From Chryseosolibacter sp964551035 (lineage in GTDB: Bacteria; Bacteroidota; Bacteroidia; Cytophagales; Cyclobacteriaceae), in NCBI GenBank assembly GCA_964551035.1, contig CAZKBK010000009.1, forward strand, positions 1 through 64,000: a stretch of 64,000 bases of DNA. The letters run 5' to 3'. Position numbers and translations under genes: made by a program. The number at the start of each line of letters is the position of its first letter. The first letter of the stretch is position 1. Positions 7,564 through 16,561 of the stretch are shown piece after piece. The notes beneath the pieces were generated by a model. It worked only from the letters and a program-made list of their open reading frames with translations. It ran no database searches and had not been told where the DNA came from.

Positions 7564-8220
7564 TCATTCTGTTTCAGCGGGTTCGAGTGCACTGCGTTTA
7601 ATTACATCAGGTGCAACTTCAGCAAGCTGGTAGTTGACAATTTGCACTATCCACATAAGCAATATTGCTGTAACACAAATTACATAAAGAAGCCAAGTGA
7701 AATAACTTAGGTCAATAAAATACATTGTAATGGCTATCAGAGCTCGGAATATCAACGTGAAACTAGACTCGAGCCTTTCTTGCGATTGTATTCTTTTGCG
7801 AATCAAGTTTTTCTCAGCAATCTCATCAATTTCGAATGACTTCATCATCTGCTGAAGGGACTTGGAGGTAGGTGTTTTGACCTGGGGGTTATTTAAAATC
7901 GTTTCACCCTTGTAATAAGCGACAATGGCGGAAGTGAGTGAGTTTCCAATCTTATTCGTGATCAAAAAATTAGGTACTTGAAACAATAACATTCTAAGTC
8001 CAATTGTCACAGTCCACACGAGATAGAATAGAATAAATGGGATTATGAAATGACCGTCGATAAAGAAAAAGTAGATTGATTTTATATTGGTTATGTCCAG
8101 TAGGGTGTACTCAAAGAAAGCCAATTCAAATATTTTCGAAGCTATGCTGGCCACGAATATGAGATTAAGAATACTTTTTATTCTTCGCTGATCGAGAGCT
8201 AATTTAATGAGGTCATTCAT
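7564..8220 (-). CDS. Hypothetical four-helix membrane protein
   Basis: A 218-residue protein with hydrophobic segments around residues 17-38, 57-80, 155-170 and 175-195. A cytosolic helical stretch (TSKSLQQMMKSFEIDEIAE) lies between the second and third. It is AT-rich like its neighbours on the island. No family was recognised. On defence-type islands such proteins sometimes act as membrane effectors, but nothing in this sequence shows that. Confidence 0.6.
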   Translation of the reverse strand: MNDLIKLALDQRRIKSILNLIFVASIASKIFELAFFEYTLLDITNIKSIYFFFIDGHFIIPFILFYLVWTVTIGLRMLLFQVPNFLITNKIGNSLTSAIVAYYKGETILNNPQVKTPTSKSLQQMMKSFEIDEIAEKNLIRKRIQSQERLESSFTLIFRALIAITMYFIDLSYFTWLLYVICVTAILLMWIVQIVNYQLAEVAPDVIKRSALEPAETE

Positions 8221-8235
8221 ATCGATTTTGCTGCA

Positions 8236-8442
8236 TCAATTAAACCAATTTACGAAACTGTTAGATGAACAGGGCAGAGGTCGAAAAATTTCGTCAGCAT
8301 CTTCCGCCACCGACGCGGTGTCGGGAATCGTCTCCAGCGGCAAGTTGACCGTCAACGAAACCTCCACAATCCCGGCGGCATCGACCGTCATGATCTCCGA
8401 ATACGTGTGGGCACCCGGGCAGTGGCAATGTCTAAGTTCCCA
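8236..8442 (-). pseudogene. Truncated GC-rich coding remnant at island edge
   Basis: The frame is open for 68 codons without a good start at its upstream end. It reads YSEIMTVDAAGIVEVSLTV and NLPLETIPDTASVAEDADE, which looks like a beta-sandwich piece of an exported protein. The last 15 or so codons are AT-rich and appear to be read-through into island DNA. This suggests that the island cut off the C-terminal part of a host gene around 8270-8290. A stop codon at 8443-8445 closes it on the other side, so it is doubly broken. Confidence 0.4.
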
Positions 8443-8474
8443 CTATTGGCTGCAATAGCCGGAACTTGCTCACA

Positions 8475-8627
8475 TTTGCCCACGAATTCCACGATCGTCC
8501 CGTTTTCAGAACCCGTCCCAAAATCAAACGAAAACATCAAAAGCAAGGTTGGATAGGCATTAGACACGCATTAGATAGGCATTAGACAGGTATAGCACAG
8601 GCATTAAGCAGATTGCTCCGGCAGAAT
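8475..8627. repeat. Right copy of the ~153-bp direct repeat
   Basis: Same orientation as 1-155 and about 95 percent identical by eye. It has the same 11-bp tandem units (8556-8599) and the same right end (ggcagaat). It marks the right border of the accessory region. Confidence 0.9.
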
Positions 8628-8759
8628 ATAACGTCAACTTATATAACTGCAGGTCAGCCAGTTGAGTGTTTCGGTAAGCTTTATAATTAAGATTATGTTA
8701 AATAGGAAAAACGCAATCCCTACACTCCAAACCCTTTTTATCCGTACCTACCACTCCCG

Positions 8760-10049
8760 CTAACCTCCCGATCCCAACTTCTCCTCCAACTCCCCAATAA
8801 TTCTTATCACCGCTTCATCGCCAGGTCTGTGCGCAAGACTCTTCCGGAAGGCCTCCAGCGCAGCTTCATTATTGCCCATTTTTCTCTGTACTTCCCCAAC
8901 ATAATAATATGATCCATAACCCGGGTCGGCGTGGGCAACGAGCTCCAAAGCCTTGAGTGCCCTGGCGTAGTTTCCGGCGTTGAAGTCGTCAACCGCCAGG
9001 CGCGTTAGTTGTCCGCCGTGCCGGACGGTGATCCAGCCGGGAAACTTTTTCCGGTCCTCATCGAGTTGCTTCCAGGCCATCTCATAGTTTTCCTGTTTTA
9101 CCATTTCAACATAGGCCTCCTCACCTGCCGGAACAGCGCGGCCCAGTTTCGTGTAGAGGCGTGCGAGCGCATCATAACTCGAATGGGTGCCGCCGTAATG
9201 CTTGATGCACAGTTCCAGGACGAAGGCAGCATCCTCAATTCGGCCAAGGTCGCCAAGGTCAGATGCCAGGTTCTTCAGTTCCCCTTCAAACGGCGGAGAC
9301 TTCGCCGCTGCCATCGCCTTCAACATCTCGTCTTGCGACCATTTTTCATTTCGCATTCTTTCGATGAGCGCGTTGGGCCGGTCCACCCGCCCCTGTGTTG
9401 GATCCCACTTATCGTACTCCATATATTCCGCTACGGACTTTGCGACATCCAGTCCCTTTATCCGCGATACCAGGTGGAGCGCGCCGTCAATGCCGGCTGA
9501 CACGCCTGCGGTGGTGAGGAAGACGCCATTGTCGACGTACCGGGTACTATCCAGTACCTTCAACTCCGGATGGCTGGCCTGGAGTCCAGGGATGAATCCA
9601 TACCAGGTCGTCACATTCATCCCATCCAGCAGCCCGGTGTTTGCCAGGACAGCCGCACCGGTACAAACCGACATCATGAAAGTCCCCTCCTTTGCCTGTT
9701 TCTTTACCCATTCAAGGACCACGGTGTCAGTGGAAATCTTCCGCGTCCCTCCTCCCGGAAAAACCACGATGTCGGGCGTGGGTGCCGCCGTCATCGAATA
9801 GTCGGGTGTAATCTTGTTGAGGATCTCGCCGGTCCTGTTGCATTCCACCGGCCCGCCATCGCGTGTGACCGAATAGGTGTGGAATCCCGCGGAGGCAAAA
9901 ACCTCCGTCGGACCGGCAAAATCCAACAGCTCCATGCCATCGTACAGGAAGATGGCGACATTAACATCTTCCCGTGGCTGCGCCACACCTTCCAGGGAAA
10001 GGACAACGGCGATGAGACAAATACTCCTTTTGACAGATGACAAAATCAT
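8760..10049 (-). CDS. Exported DJ-1/PfpI-family protein with TPR tail
   Basis: Starting at the ATG at 10049 gives 429 residues with a signal peptide (SICLIAVVLSLEGVAQ). A frame reaching 10154 has no signal sequence at its start. Residues about 28-215 form a DJ-1/ThiJ/PfpI domain of the GATase1-like AraC-partner type: VAIFLYDGMELLDFAGPTEV, FPGGGT, and the nucleophile elbow MSVCTGAAVLA with C129. A long alpha segment with TPR-like repeats (NYARALKALELVAHADPG, NEAALEAFRKSLAHRPGD) follows. The family includes glyoxalase, protease and isonitrile-hydratase types, and the substrate cannot be told. The neighbouring AraC gene may regulate it. Confidence 0.8.
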   Translation of the reverse strand: MILSSVKRSICLIAVVLSLEGVAQPREDVNVAIFLYDGMELLDFAGPTEVFASAGFHTYSVTRDGGPVECNRTGEILNKITPDYSMTAAPTPDIVVFPGGGTRKISTDTVVLEWVKKQAKEGTFMMSVCTGAAVLANTGLLDGMNVTTWYGFIPGLQASHPELKVLDSTRYVDNGVFLTTAGVSAGIDGALHLVSRIKGLDVAKSVAEYMEYDKWDPTQGRVDRPNALIERMRNEKWSQDEMLKAMAAAKSPPFEGELKNLASDLGDLGRIEDAAFVLELCIKHYGGTHSSYDALARLYTKLGRAVPAGEEAYVEMVKQENYEMAWKQLDEDRKKFPGWITVRHGGQLTRLAVDDFNAGNYARALKALELVAHADPGYGSYYYVGEVQRKMGNNEAALEAFRKSLAHRPGDEAVIRIIGELEEKLGSGG

Positions 10050-10337
10050 AATTGGTTTTCGTTTTCTTTCAAATTTGACAAACCCGGGCCATAGCTGGTC
10101 CAGGTCTTCGTTTTCAGGCCCGCTGCAAGTTGAAGGAAATAGCGTTTCCAACAATATGCCAACGGTGCTTATTCAGGATTGGTTTGGAAAATAGACTTCA
10201 CTTAGGGTGAAAGCACCCGGTGTCATGCCGTTCGCCCGCGATGATGAGGCCACCGGCGAGCAAGCTGCATGGGAAGGATGCGGTTCTCGTGACGCGGGCT
10301 ACGACCACGCCAAACCCGACCCGCGTGGCATCCGCGC
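10050..10337. other. Spacer without recognisable gene
   Basis: Several short overlapping frames exist on both strands but none has family features. It separates the AraC gene from the DJ-1-like gene on the same strand. Confidence 0.4.
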
Positions 10338-11270
10338 TCAGCGCTCCCCGCTTGCAACGGCAGTCTTGAATTTCCCCGGGGTAATTGAATGTACTTTCTT
10401 GAACAATCGAATAAACGAGGACGCGTCTTCCCAGCCGACCAGGTTGCACACCTCGTGCACGGCGTAGCCACGCGCGAGCAGCTCCTTTGCCCGTTGAATT
10501 CGTTTCATTTTAATGTACTGATACGGTGGCTGCTGAAAAACCTGCCGAAAAAGTCGTTTAAAATGAAATGGGGAGAGACAAGCCTCCCCGGCCAGTTCCT
10601 CAACCGTCACCTTGCGGGTAAAGTTGGCATCGATGTATTCGATGGTCCATTGAAGACGCCGGTAGATCTCCTGTCTGGTACTGCGCTTCACCTTGTCAAT
10701 CGATGCCATTCGACGCTGTACCCCCTGCTGGCCCATCAGCACGACTTCCAACAGGTCTTCAAGGATTTCATGAAAGTCGACGTCGTTGAGCTGGTGATTA
10801 TCGACCGCGAGGCGTGATGCGATGGACGTGACCTGCGGGGTCATCGGCTGTGTCTGATCGAAAAGGTGCAGCTCCGCATGGCCCTCAGGGGTGTCCAGCG
10901 ACGTGTCGTGTGATGTACAAAGGGCGTAATACATTCGCTGAGCAAGGCCTACCTGATAGGCAACCGTCAACATGCGACCCGGATGGTCGCTATTGCAAGC
11001 CGTGCGGAAAGACTGGCCTTCATCGATCAGCAGATACTGACGTGGCGAGACATGATGTTTCCGCATGCCAACTGTGTAAGCCTGACTTTCGTCGAGATTG
11101 AAGTTCAGCGATAGCCGGGTAAGGTGATCGTCGCATTGTTCAAATCGTCTGCCGTGGATAAAAAAGATCCCGCTGCGCAACGTCGCCATCTCCGTTTGAT
11201 GGAGCGAGCAGTAGAGCTGGCCACGCTTGTCGGCGAGGGAGCAGTAAGGACAGTCCGTTGTTGGCGTCAT
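10338..11270 (-). CDS. AraC-family regulator with Cys-rich N-terminus
   Basis: The 310-residue protein ends in an AraC DNA-binding domain: RRLQWTIEYIDANFTRKVTV, then LAGEACLSPFHFKRLFRQVF, and second HTH VHEVCNLVGWEDASSFIRLF. The N-terminus has DCPYCSLADKRGQLYCSLHQ, a Cys/His cluster that could bind metal. Another frame immediately upstream (to 11352) starts MKCPCCKRRRMDVFF and would join this one after a one-base shift. The natural N-terminus may therefore be longer, split by a frameshift or sequencing error. It probably controls the DJ-1-like gene downstream or a distant target. Confidence 0.85.
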   Translation of the reverse strand: MTPTTDCPYCSLADKRGQLYCSLHQTEMATLRSGIFFIHGRRFEQCDDHLTRLSLNFNLDESQAYTVGMRKHHVSPRQYLLIDEGQSFRTACNSDHPGRMLTVAYQVGLAQRMYYALCTSHDTSLDTPEGHAELHLFDQTQPMTPQVTSIASRLAVDNHQLNDVDFHEILEDLLEVVLMGQQGVQRRMASIDKVKRSTRQEIYRRLQWTIEYIDANFTRKVTVEELAGEACLSPFHFKRLFRQVFQQPPYQYIKMKRIQRAKELLARGYAVHEVCNLVGWEDASSFIRLFKKVHSITPGKFKTAVASGER

Positions 11271-11440
11271 CGTGTGGTGAATCGTTCAGCACAACATCCG
11301 TACCATTGAAAAACACGTCCATGCGCCGCCTTTTGCAACACGGGCATTTCATAATCAGACACTATCTGTACGCTTCTGGACGTTTGCAACGGCGTCTTCG
11401 GGGTTTTGTATGCCGGCCACGCCCGTTATCGTCATCATGC

Positions 11441-12345
11441 TCAGAATCCCCCACCCTCCACATCACTTGAATACGACACCGGCTTGCTCCCCCTGCTATC
11501 GGGCGCCGTGATGGTGATCTCAACAGAAAGCCCGGTACCGAATATCTTCCGCAGGCTTTGAAGGATCGCGGGTTTCAAATTCGAGTCCGTGCTCCAGCCT
11601 GTGAACTGCACGCTTTTATCCGCACGCTGGTGTACGTTAAAGCCGGCAAGTGGGAACTCCGTCATGGCGTTGGAAATGTCGACAGAGTTGACAAACGCCT
11701 TGTTTTCATTGCAAAAGAAAACCGGGTGCCGTGCTTCGAGATCCACGATGTACGGCATTCCATCCTCGACCACGAGCGAACAAAAATCTCCGGTGCGGTA
11801 GCGAATGAGTGGTAAGAACGGATTATTTCCACCGGTGATCACCAGCTCACCGCGCTCTCCGGGCTTCAGTAGCGTATCCTCGTCTTTGTGAAAAACCTCA
11901 AGATGGAGATCCGGTCTGATGGCGCGATACCGACGCTCATTTTCGGCGACCGCAACCATCCTACATTCCGTCAATGAATAGATGTCCAACACCGGGCATT
12001 TGAAATAGCGCTCAAGCTTCCCGCGAACCCCCCTGGTGAGCTTCATTGCGGAAGACACCAGCGCTTTTGGAGACAACGCCGGTTTAAGGTCGAGCAGAGA
12101 AAGAAAAGCAAACGGATCGCCCGTCAATATTTCGGGATTATACTTCTCGAGGTATTTCACCCGATCGCCAGCCTGTTTCCAGTCATTGGTGTTCAGGTTG
12201 ATTTTCAAGATCCCTGCCCCGTCGAGATAGGTGCTCAGCGACGCGTAGGTCAACGTGCGTTCCTGGTCACAAATCAAGGCAATTGAAGTGTGGTTCCCGC
12301 CGCGGGACAACCTGATGTTATGGTAAAAATATGAAAATGTGGAAA
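11441..12345 (-). pseudogene. C-terminal remnant of CapK/phenylacetate-CoA ligase-like enzyme
   Basis: The visible frame opens at a stop codon near 12346 and has only a TTG-type start at 12310. It matches the second half of AMP-forming adenylating enzymes of the CapK/PaaK group: DIYSLTECRMVAV, then GERGELVITGGNNPFLPLIR and YRTGDFC. The family is usually about 420-450 residues; here about 150 N-terminal residues, including the Ser/Thr/Gly-rich ATP loop, are missing. The upstream DNA passes into the spacer before the protease gene. It is most likely a deletion remnant without activity. Confidence 0.75.
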
Positions 12346-12398
12346 ACTACCTGAATTAATCCATCAGGCGCCAACACGAGATACTTTGTCCGGCGTCT

Positions 12399-13985
12399 CT
12401 AAAGCCCGCCGTTCTGTATTTTATACTGTAGAAAGGAAACAATCTCCTCCGAAGTGTAGGCGTTCGAGAACTCGTCGTTTGAAAGCTCCCTGTGGCGGGC
12501 CAGGGTCTCCTTGTCGAGGTCACGCTCGGTAAGGGTGTGGCTGAACGACAATAACTCATCAAAGTGATACTTGTTTTCAGAAACGCCATTCACACGGCCC
12601 CTTGTTGAGTAGCCGGTGGAGAAGAACTTTGGAGACTGCGTGACATAAAAGACATTGTTGGTTTGATTCGATTCATTGCCGGCCCCTTTGTCCACATACA
12701 TCACCAGATAGTAGCTTCCGGTAAGTCCGGGCATGAAATAGTCCCAGGTGATTTGCTGAAGTCCCCATATCGTTTGGGCGAGCGAAGCCCCGGGGCCAAG
12801 ATCGAAGTTTATTCTGGAATAGTTGGCGTTGATGTTTTGATAGGTGTTTTGAGGAATGGCCGTCGTAAACTCGCCGCGAAAGATTGTCCCATAGTTATTG
12901 GCATTGAAGGCATCCACCCACAGGTAGTAAATATTCCAGTTGGCGGAAGCGGGAATCGTTTCCGTGCCGACATTCTTCACGTCAAAAAACGTCCTGCGTG
13001 CATTTCTGTAGGGTGATGAATATGGGAACATGGTGAAGTCCGACATCACCACGGCGGTGAGGTCGGCGCCGCCAGTGGTCGGCGTTGGATCGACGGGCGT
13101 AGTGTTATCATTGAACGCGACGAACAGCGATTTCTGCCCGCCCTGCACACAAAAAGTGTTCACCAAAAAATCATAGCCCACCCAGGCGTAGCCGCCATCG
13201 CCCCATCCGCTGCCCCATGAATTCACGATACGGAATGCCGCCCTTGAATCATCATATCCCGCGATGACCATCGCATGCCCTCCTTCGTCACCTGTATAGG
13301 TCAGGTGGTTCAAGACTCCCCCACCCGTCCATTGCTGGAATTGCCTGTTGACCATGGCGCCGATTACAACAGGAATTCCCTGCGCCAAATACTCCTTGAT
13401 CTCATCCACAGAACCTTGAATTCTTCGAAAGTTCTTTATCCGGTTGGCCGAAGCGGACGAAGCACTGCCGGGTGAGTTGGTGCGGCATTGTTCATCATAA
13501 GGTACGTTGGCAAGCGTGTTCACGCCCCTGTTGATCAACACATTAAAGGCGTCATCAAAAAATGTCCCCCCATTGCACGACCTCCTGGACGGATCTATGG
13601 AAAAAAAGAGATCAGTCGGCGAATATTGATTGGTGGGAGCAAGAAGTTGCGATTGGGAAAGGTTTCTGGCAAGGCCGTCAAGGTAGCTCTTCGTGTTATA
13701 TCCCACTGCCCAGGCGACGCACGTTCCCAGTTGCCCCTGTTGACCAATCGGCGGAAACTGGTCTGTTAAATCAATCGATGCCGGCAATCCACTTGCCGAC
13801 TGGTAGTTTCCGTAATTTATCGCTACCGGAATGGTTTCCGAAAAGTTCTCCTCGCTATTCCATCCGGTACCGTACAGCGCGTCCTCGGGTTCCGGTGGAT
13901 CTCGCTTCCACTCGAACCAATCCTCACAGGCGCAAAGGCAAAGAAGAAGGCAAACTGCCAAATTTGAGAAGGCTCTGGTTGTCAT
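12399..13985 (-). CDS. Papain-like (C1) cysteine protease lipoprotein
   Basis: This 528-residue protein carries a lipoprotein signal with the lipidated Cys at about residue 20 (CLLLCLCACED). A C1-type catalytic core follows. The oxyanion Gln Q83 and nucleophile C89 lie in GQQGQLGTCVAWAV, H237 in GDEGGHAMVIAGYDD and N255 in FRIVNSWGSGWGDGGYAWVG. The pro-region is short. Residues 300-460 look like a CARDB/Ig-like beta-sandwich (ADLTAVVMSDFTMFP... NVGTETIPASANW). It is probably anchored on the outer membrane surface and used in protein degradation. All catalytic residues are present. Confidence 0.88.
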   Translation of the reverse strand: MTTRAFSNLAVCLLLCLCACEDWFEWKRDPPEPEDALYGTGWNSEENFSETIPVAINYGNYQSASGLPASIDLTDQFPPIGQQGQLGTCVAWAVGYNTKSYLDGLARNLSQSQLLAPTNQYSPTDLFFSIDPSRRSCNGGTFFDDAFNVLINRGVNTLANVPYDEQCRTNSPGSASSASANRIKNFRRIQGSVDEIKEYLAQGIPVVIGAMVNRQFQQWTGGGVLNHLTYTGDEGGHAMVIAGYDDSRAAFRIVNSWGSGWGDGGYAWVGYDFLVNTFCVQGGQKSLFVAFNDNTTPVDPTPTTGGADLTAVVMSDFTMFPYSSPYRNARRTFFDVKNVGTETIPASANWNIYYLWVDAFNANNYGTIFRGEFTTAIPQNTYQNINANYSRINFDLGPGASLAQTIWGLQQITWDYFMPGLTGSYYLVMYVDKGAGNESNQTNNVFYVTQSPKFFSTGYSTRGRVNGVSENKYHFDELLSFSHTLTERDLDKETLARHRELSNDEFSNAYTSEEIVSFLQYKIQNGGL

Positions 13986-14278
13986 AGTTCGTGCATTTTC
14001 AGATTTGCCCTACCGGAAGATCTATCTGCAATATTCATGAACGCTGCCATAACCTGCGACGGGTTGCCAACGACGCGCGTATTTCAAATGATTTCCCGAT
14101 GGCCCAAACGGTCCCTCCTTGACTGTCACCGCATTGGCAGTCTCTTAGGAATCTGCACACTAATGTAGAAGGTATTCGCCTGGTTGGCAACTGTCAAAAT
14201 ATAATTCTGCCAGGCAATCTCCCGTGACGTGACCACGCGGAATTAGCACCTAAACGCGCGCCAGATACTCCTGCCCAC
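13986..14278. other. Spacer without gene
   Basis: No supported reading frame. Bases about 14204-14224 contain an inverted short match to the tail of the 153-bp repeat (agattgc...ggcagaat), perhaps a degraded repeat end. Confidence 0.35.
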
Positions 14279-14476
14279 CTAAAATCCTTCATCCAACACC
14301 AACACGCCTTCGCCATTCATTAATCGCACGTCGTCCACCATGCCGGTTCCCGCAAAATTGTACACAATCCCCACAACCTTCCCGAAATCGTTCTTGAACC
14401 GCATGCCGTACACGCGCTGGCCGTTCAGGTAGATCGTCGCTTGCTTATCCACGACCTCGATGGACGGCGGCGGCAC
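14279..14476 (-). pseudogene. LamG/3-keto-disaccharide-hydrolase-like fragment
   Basis: Sixty-five codons read PSIEVVDKQATIYLNGQRVY, then GMRFKNDFGKVVGIVYNF and DDVRLMNGEGVLVLDEGF. This is the sort of beta-strand pattern found in LamG/DUF1080-type domains, and it ends properly with a stop. Its N-terminal side runs into the junction at about 14477 and is absent. It stands head to head with the next fragment. Confidence 0.5.
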
Positions 14477-14481
14477 ACCCC

Positions 14482-14724
14482 GTTGAGGTTCCTTTTACAA
14501 TCGACCCGTGGGACACGATCGGCGTCGAAGCCGTGCTCTACCCCGGGCACGATAACTTCCGCTCACGGGACTACCGTTATCTCGGCACTGTCGGATATTT
14601 TGATTCCCTGGTACTGCCACTCAGGAAAGGGGAAAATGAATTGTGGTTTGTGCTCTCCGACGACTTCGGAGGCTGGGGTGTAAAAGCGAAGCTGGACAAT
14701 ATGGATGGAATTCATCTCAAGTGA
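14482..14724 (+). pseudogene. C-terminal fragment of a beta-sandwich protein
   Basis: The frame reads VEVPFTIDPWDTIGVEAVLY, then RSRDYRYLGTVGYFDSLVLP and KKG-like LRKGENELWFVLSDDFGGWG before its stop codon. This is a well-formed protein end without a start. It and the opposite-strand fragment to the left resemble consecutive parts of one exported multi-domain protein type. They meet within about 6 bases, as if an inversion had joined them. Confidence 0.5.
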
Positions 14725-14896
14725 TCACTGTTGCTGTCCGGCAACGTCGTGGATGTGTCGCATCCGGGCCGGGTTCAAGGGGTGCTTGGTTCCGGGGTTC
14801 GTTGGTTCAGGGTGCTTACGTGACGCCCCGACCACGAGGCGGTTCTACGTAAACACCTGGACACAAAGCGCATGAACACGCAGGTACTCCTCCACC

Positions 14897-15397
14897 TCAA
14901 AACATCCGCTCATCGGCGGATGGACCGTATATCGACGGCACGGGAATATCGTTCAACCGCATGTAGACGGTGAGTTGGCCGCGGTGATGGATCCAGTGAT
15001 TGATCGTTTGCTGAACGCTTTCTTTCTTCGTGGACGACATGACGACGTTGCCCGACACTTTCAGCTCGAAGACGTGGTCAAGGTCCTCATTAAGGGCTTT
15101 CTCCAGCACGCGTTTCGCTCCGTCTACATTTTCGTCAAAGTACTTCACCAGCGCTGCCGTTGTGCTGAGCTCAAAGCGGCTGTATGTGGCGAGATCGATT
15201 TCGGATCCTTCCACCATATCGGTGATCCACCGCGGAATGTCCGCCACCAGCAGCGCGAGATAGCCGAGTTCCATGGACTTCTCGTGTGGTTTGTACTTAT
15301 AAAGGCTGTCGGGAATCCTTTCAAGGCACCGGCGGGTGGCCCTGACCTCGGAATCGATCTCGTCGGCGAACATCTGCCCGATTCTAATGTCGTTCAT
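14897..15397 (-). CDS. DinB-family protein
   Basis: A 166-residue four-helix-bundle protein of the DinB/DUF664 superfamily. The C-terminal helix has the metal-site motif NHWIHHRGQLTVYMR, followed by the closing DIPVPSIYGPSADE. The first metal-ligand His, usually in a LAxH-type helix (here LGYLALLVADIPRW), is replaced by a hydrophobic residue, so the metal site may be incomplete. Relatives are thiol-dependent transferases or damage-induced proteins of unknown role. It is transcribed with the pirin gene upstream, with a spacing of about 100 bases. Confidence 0.85.
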   Translation of the reverse strand: MNDIRIGQMFADEIDSEVRATRRCLERIPDSLYKYKPHEKSMELGYLALLVADIPRWITDMVEGSEIDLATYSRFELSTTAALVKYFDENVDGAKRVLEKALNEDLDHVFELKVSGNVVMSSTKKESVQQTINHWIHHRGQLTVYMRLNDIPVPSIYGPSADERMF

Positions 15398-15494
15398 GGC
15401 TGCGTTGTTTCAGTCCCACGTGAAAAAATTGTACCGGGCGCGCCATTAAGCCGCCAGGCACAATATACACGTAACACGTACACGCCGTACTCCC

Positions 15495-16361
15495 TCAATA
15501 CACAAAATGTTGCTCCTCGCCCACGTCATGGATATGTCCCATCCGGCCTGAGCGGTAATCCGCGTAGAGCTGCCGGATGTCTTCCATGGTGTCCGCGATA
15601 AACGGTCCGTGGGAGACGATTTCATGGTGCTGGGGTTCCGCGGCGTAGACCACAAGCCGGGCACCCTCCTGCCCCGCGGTGATCTTCAGCCCGCTTTCAT
15701 CCCCAACATCGCCGCGACTGAGCCAGCCAACGTGGTCGGCAGTCAGCAACTTGTTGCCGGACCCGATCGTGGCGTCGCCATCCAGCATGTATACAAAGGC
15801 GCTGAAGTGACCGGGAAGGTGCGCGTCAAGGCTTGCGAATGGATCCATTTTCAGTTTGCCGATGATCAAAGGAGTATGATTCTTCAGGGGTGACGCGAGG
15901 CCGGCGAATATTCCGCTGTAGACGTTCAATTCTATTCCGTCGCCAATCCTTGAAGGAACATTCTCAGCGTTGAGACGCTGAACCCTTGGCTGTGTCTTTC
16001 TTTGATGCTTCGGCAGGTTCAGCCAAAGCTGGAGAATGTGCATCCTGGCCGGCTTCGAGATCGTCTCGGTGTGCACGATACCGCTTCCCGCGGTCATCAT
16101 CTCGAGGTCGCCGGACCTCAGGGCGTGCTCCCCTTCCCCGATCTCGCCGTCGAGAACAAGCGTGACGGTCTCAAAGCCCGCGTGCGGGTGCGGCCCTCCT
16201 ACGGGTGTGTCATCCGTTTTTTCCAGCCGGTCATCCATGAGCATGATGAACGGGTCGCTTTCGTTGAAGTCCACCGCGATCACCGGGCGCGCGGTGTGTC
16301 CCTTGCCCAGAAATCCAGGATGAGCTTGCGGTGCATAGACTGTGGTTAATTTCCTTTCCAT
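15495..16361 (-). CDS. Pirin family protein
   Basis: This 288-residue bicupin has the pirin metal-binding motifs PHPHAGFETVTLVLDGE (two His) and GSGIVHTET (His and Glu) in the N-terminal cupin. The C-terminal cupin (residues about 165-280) lacks metal ligands, as is usual. Pirins are cytosolic iron proteins, some with quercetin dioxygenase activity or a redox-sensor role. The C-terminus extends with an alpha helix (MEDIRQLYADYRSGRM). All expected motifs are present. Confidence 0.92.
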   Translation of the reverse strand: MERKLTTVYAPQAHPGFLGKGHTARPVIAVDFNESDPFIMLMDDRLEKTDDTPVGGPHPHAGFETVTLVLDGEIGEGEHALRSGDLEMMTAGSGIVHTETISKPARMHILQLWLNLPKHQRKTQPRVQRLNAENVPSRIGDGIELNVYSGIFAGLASPLKNHTPLIIGKLKMDPFASLDAHLPGHFSAFVYMLDGDATIGSGNKLLTADHVGWLSRGDVGDESGLKITAGQEGARLVVYAAEPQHHEIVSHGPFIADTMEDIRQLYADYRSGRMGHIHDVGEEQHFVY

Positions 16362-16561
16362 AAAATTTTGAATGACTCCTTATCATTATAGCCGACCCGG
16401 GTCGGAAAGCACCTGGATCGGAAATTCGTTCATTCAATAAACAAAAGAAGGGCGTCGAAAGGTTTCATCATCCCTTGGTTCCACGGTTTCCGGGACACAC
16501 ATTGATGAGGAAACCTTCCGGTGTGGGTAGGTTCAGGCTTGAAAATCTTACCGGGGCGGTA

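Noticed and set aside
14204..14224. Inverted partial match to the end of the 153-bp repeat as a third copy
   Set aside because: Only about 18 bases with mismatches, so chance cannot be excluded.
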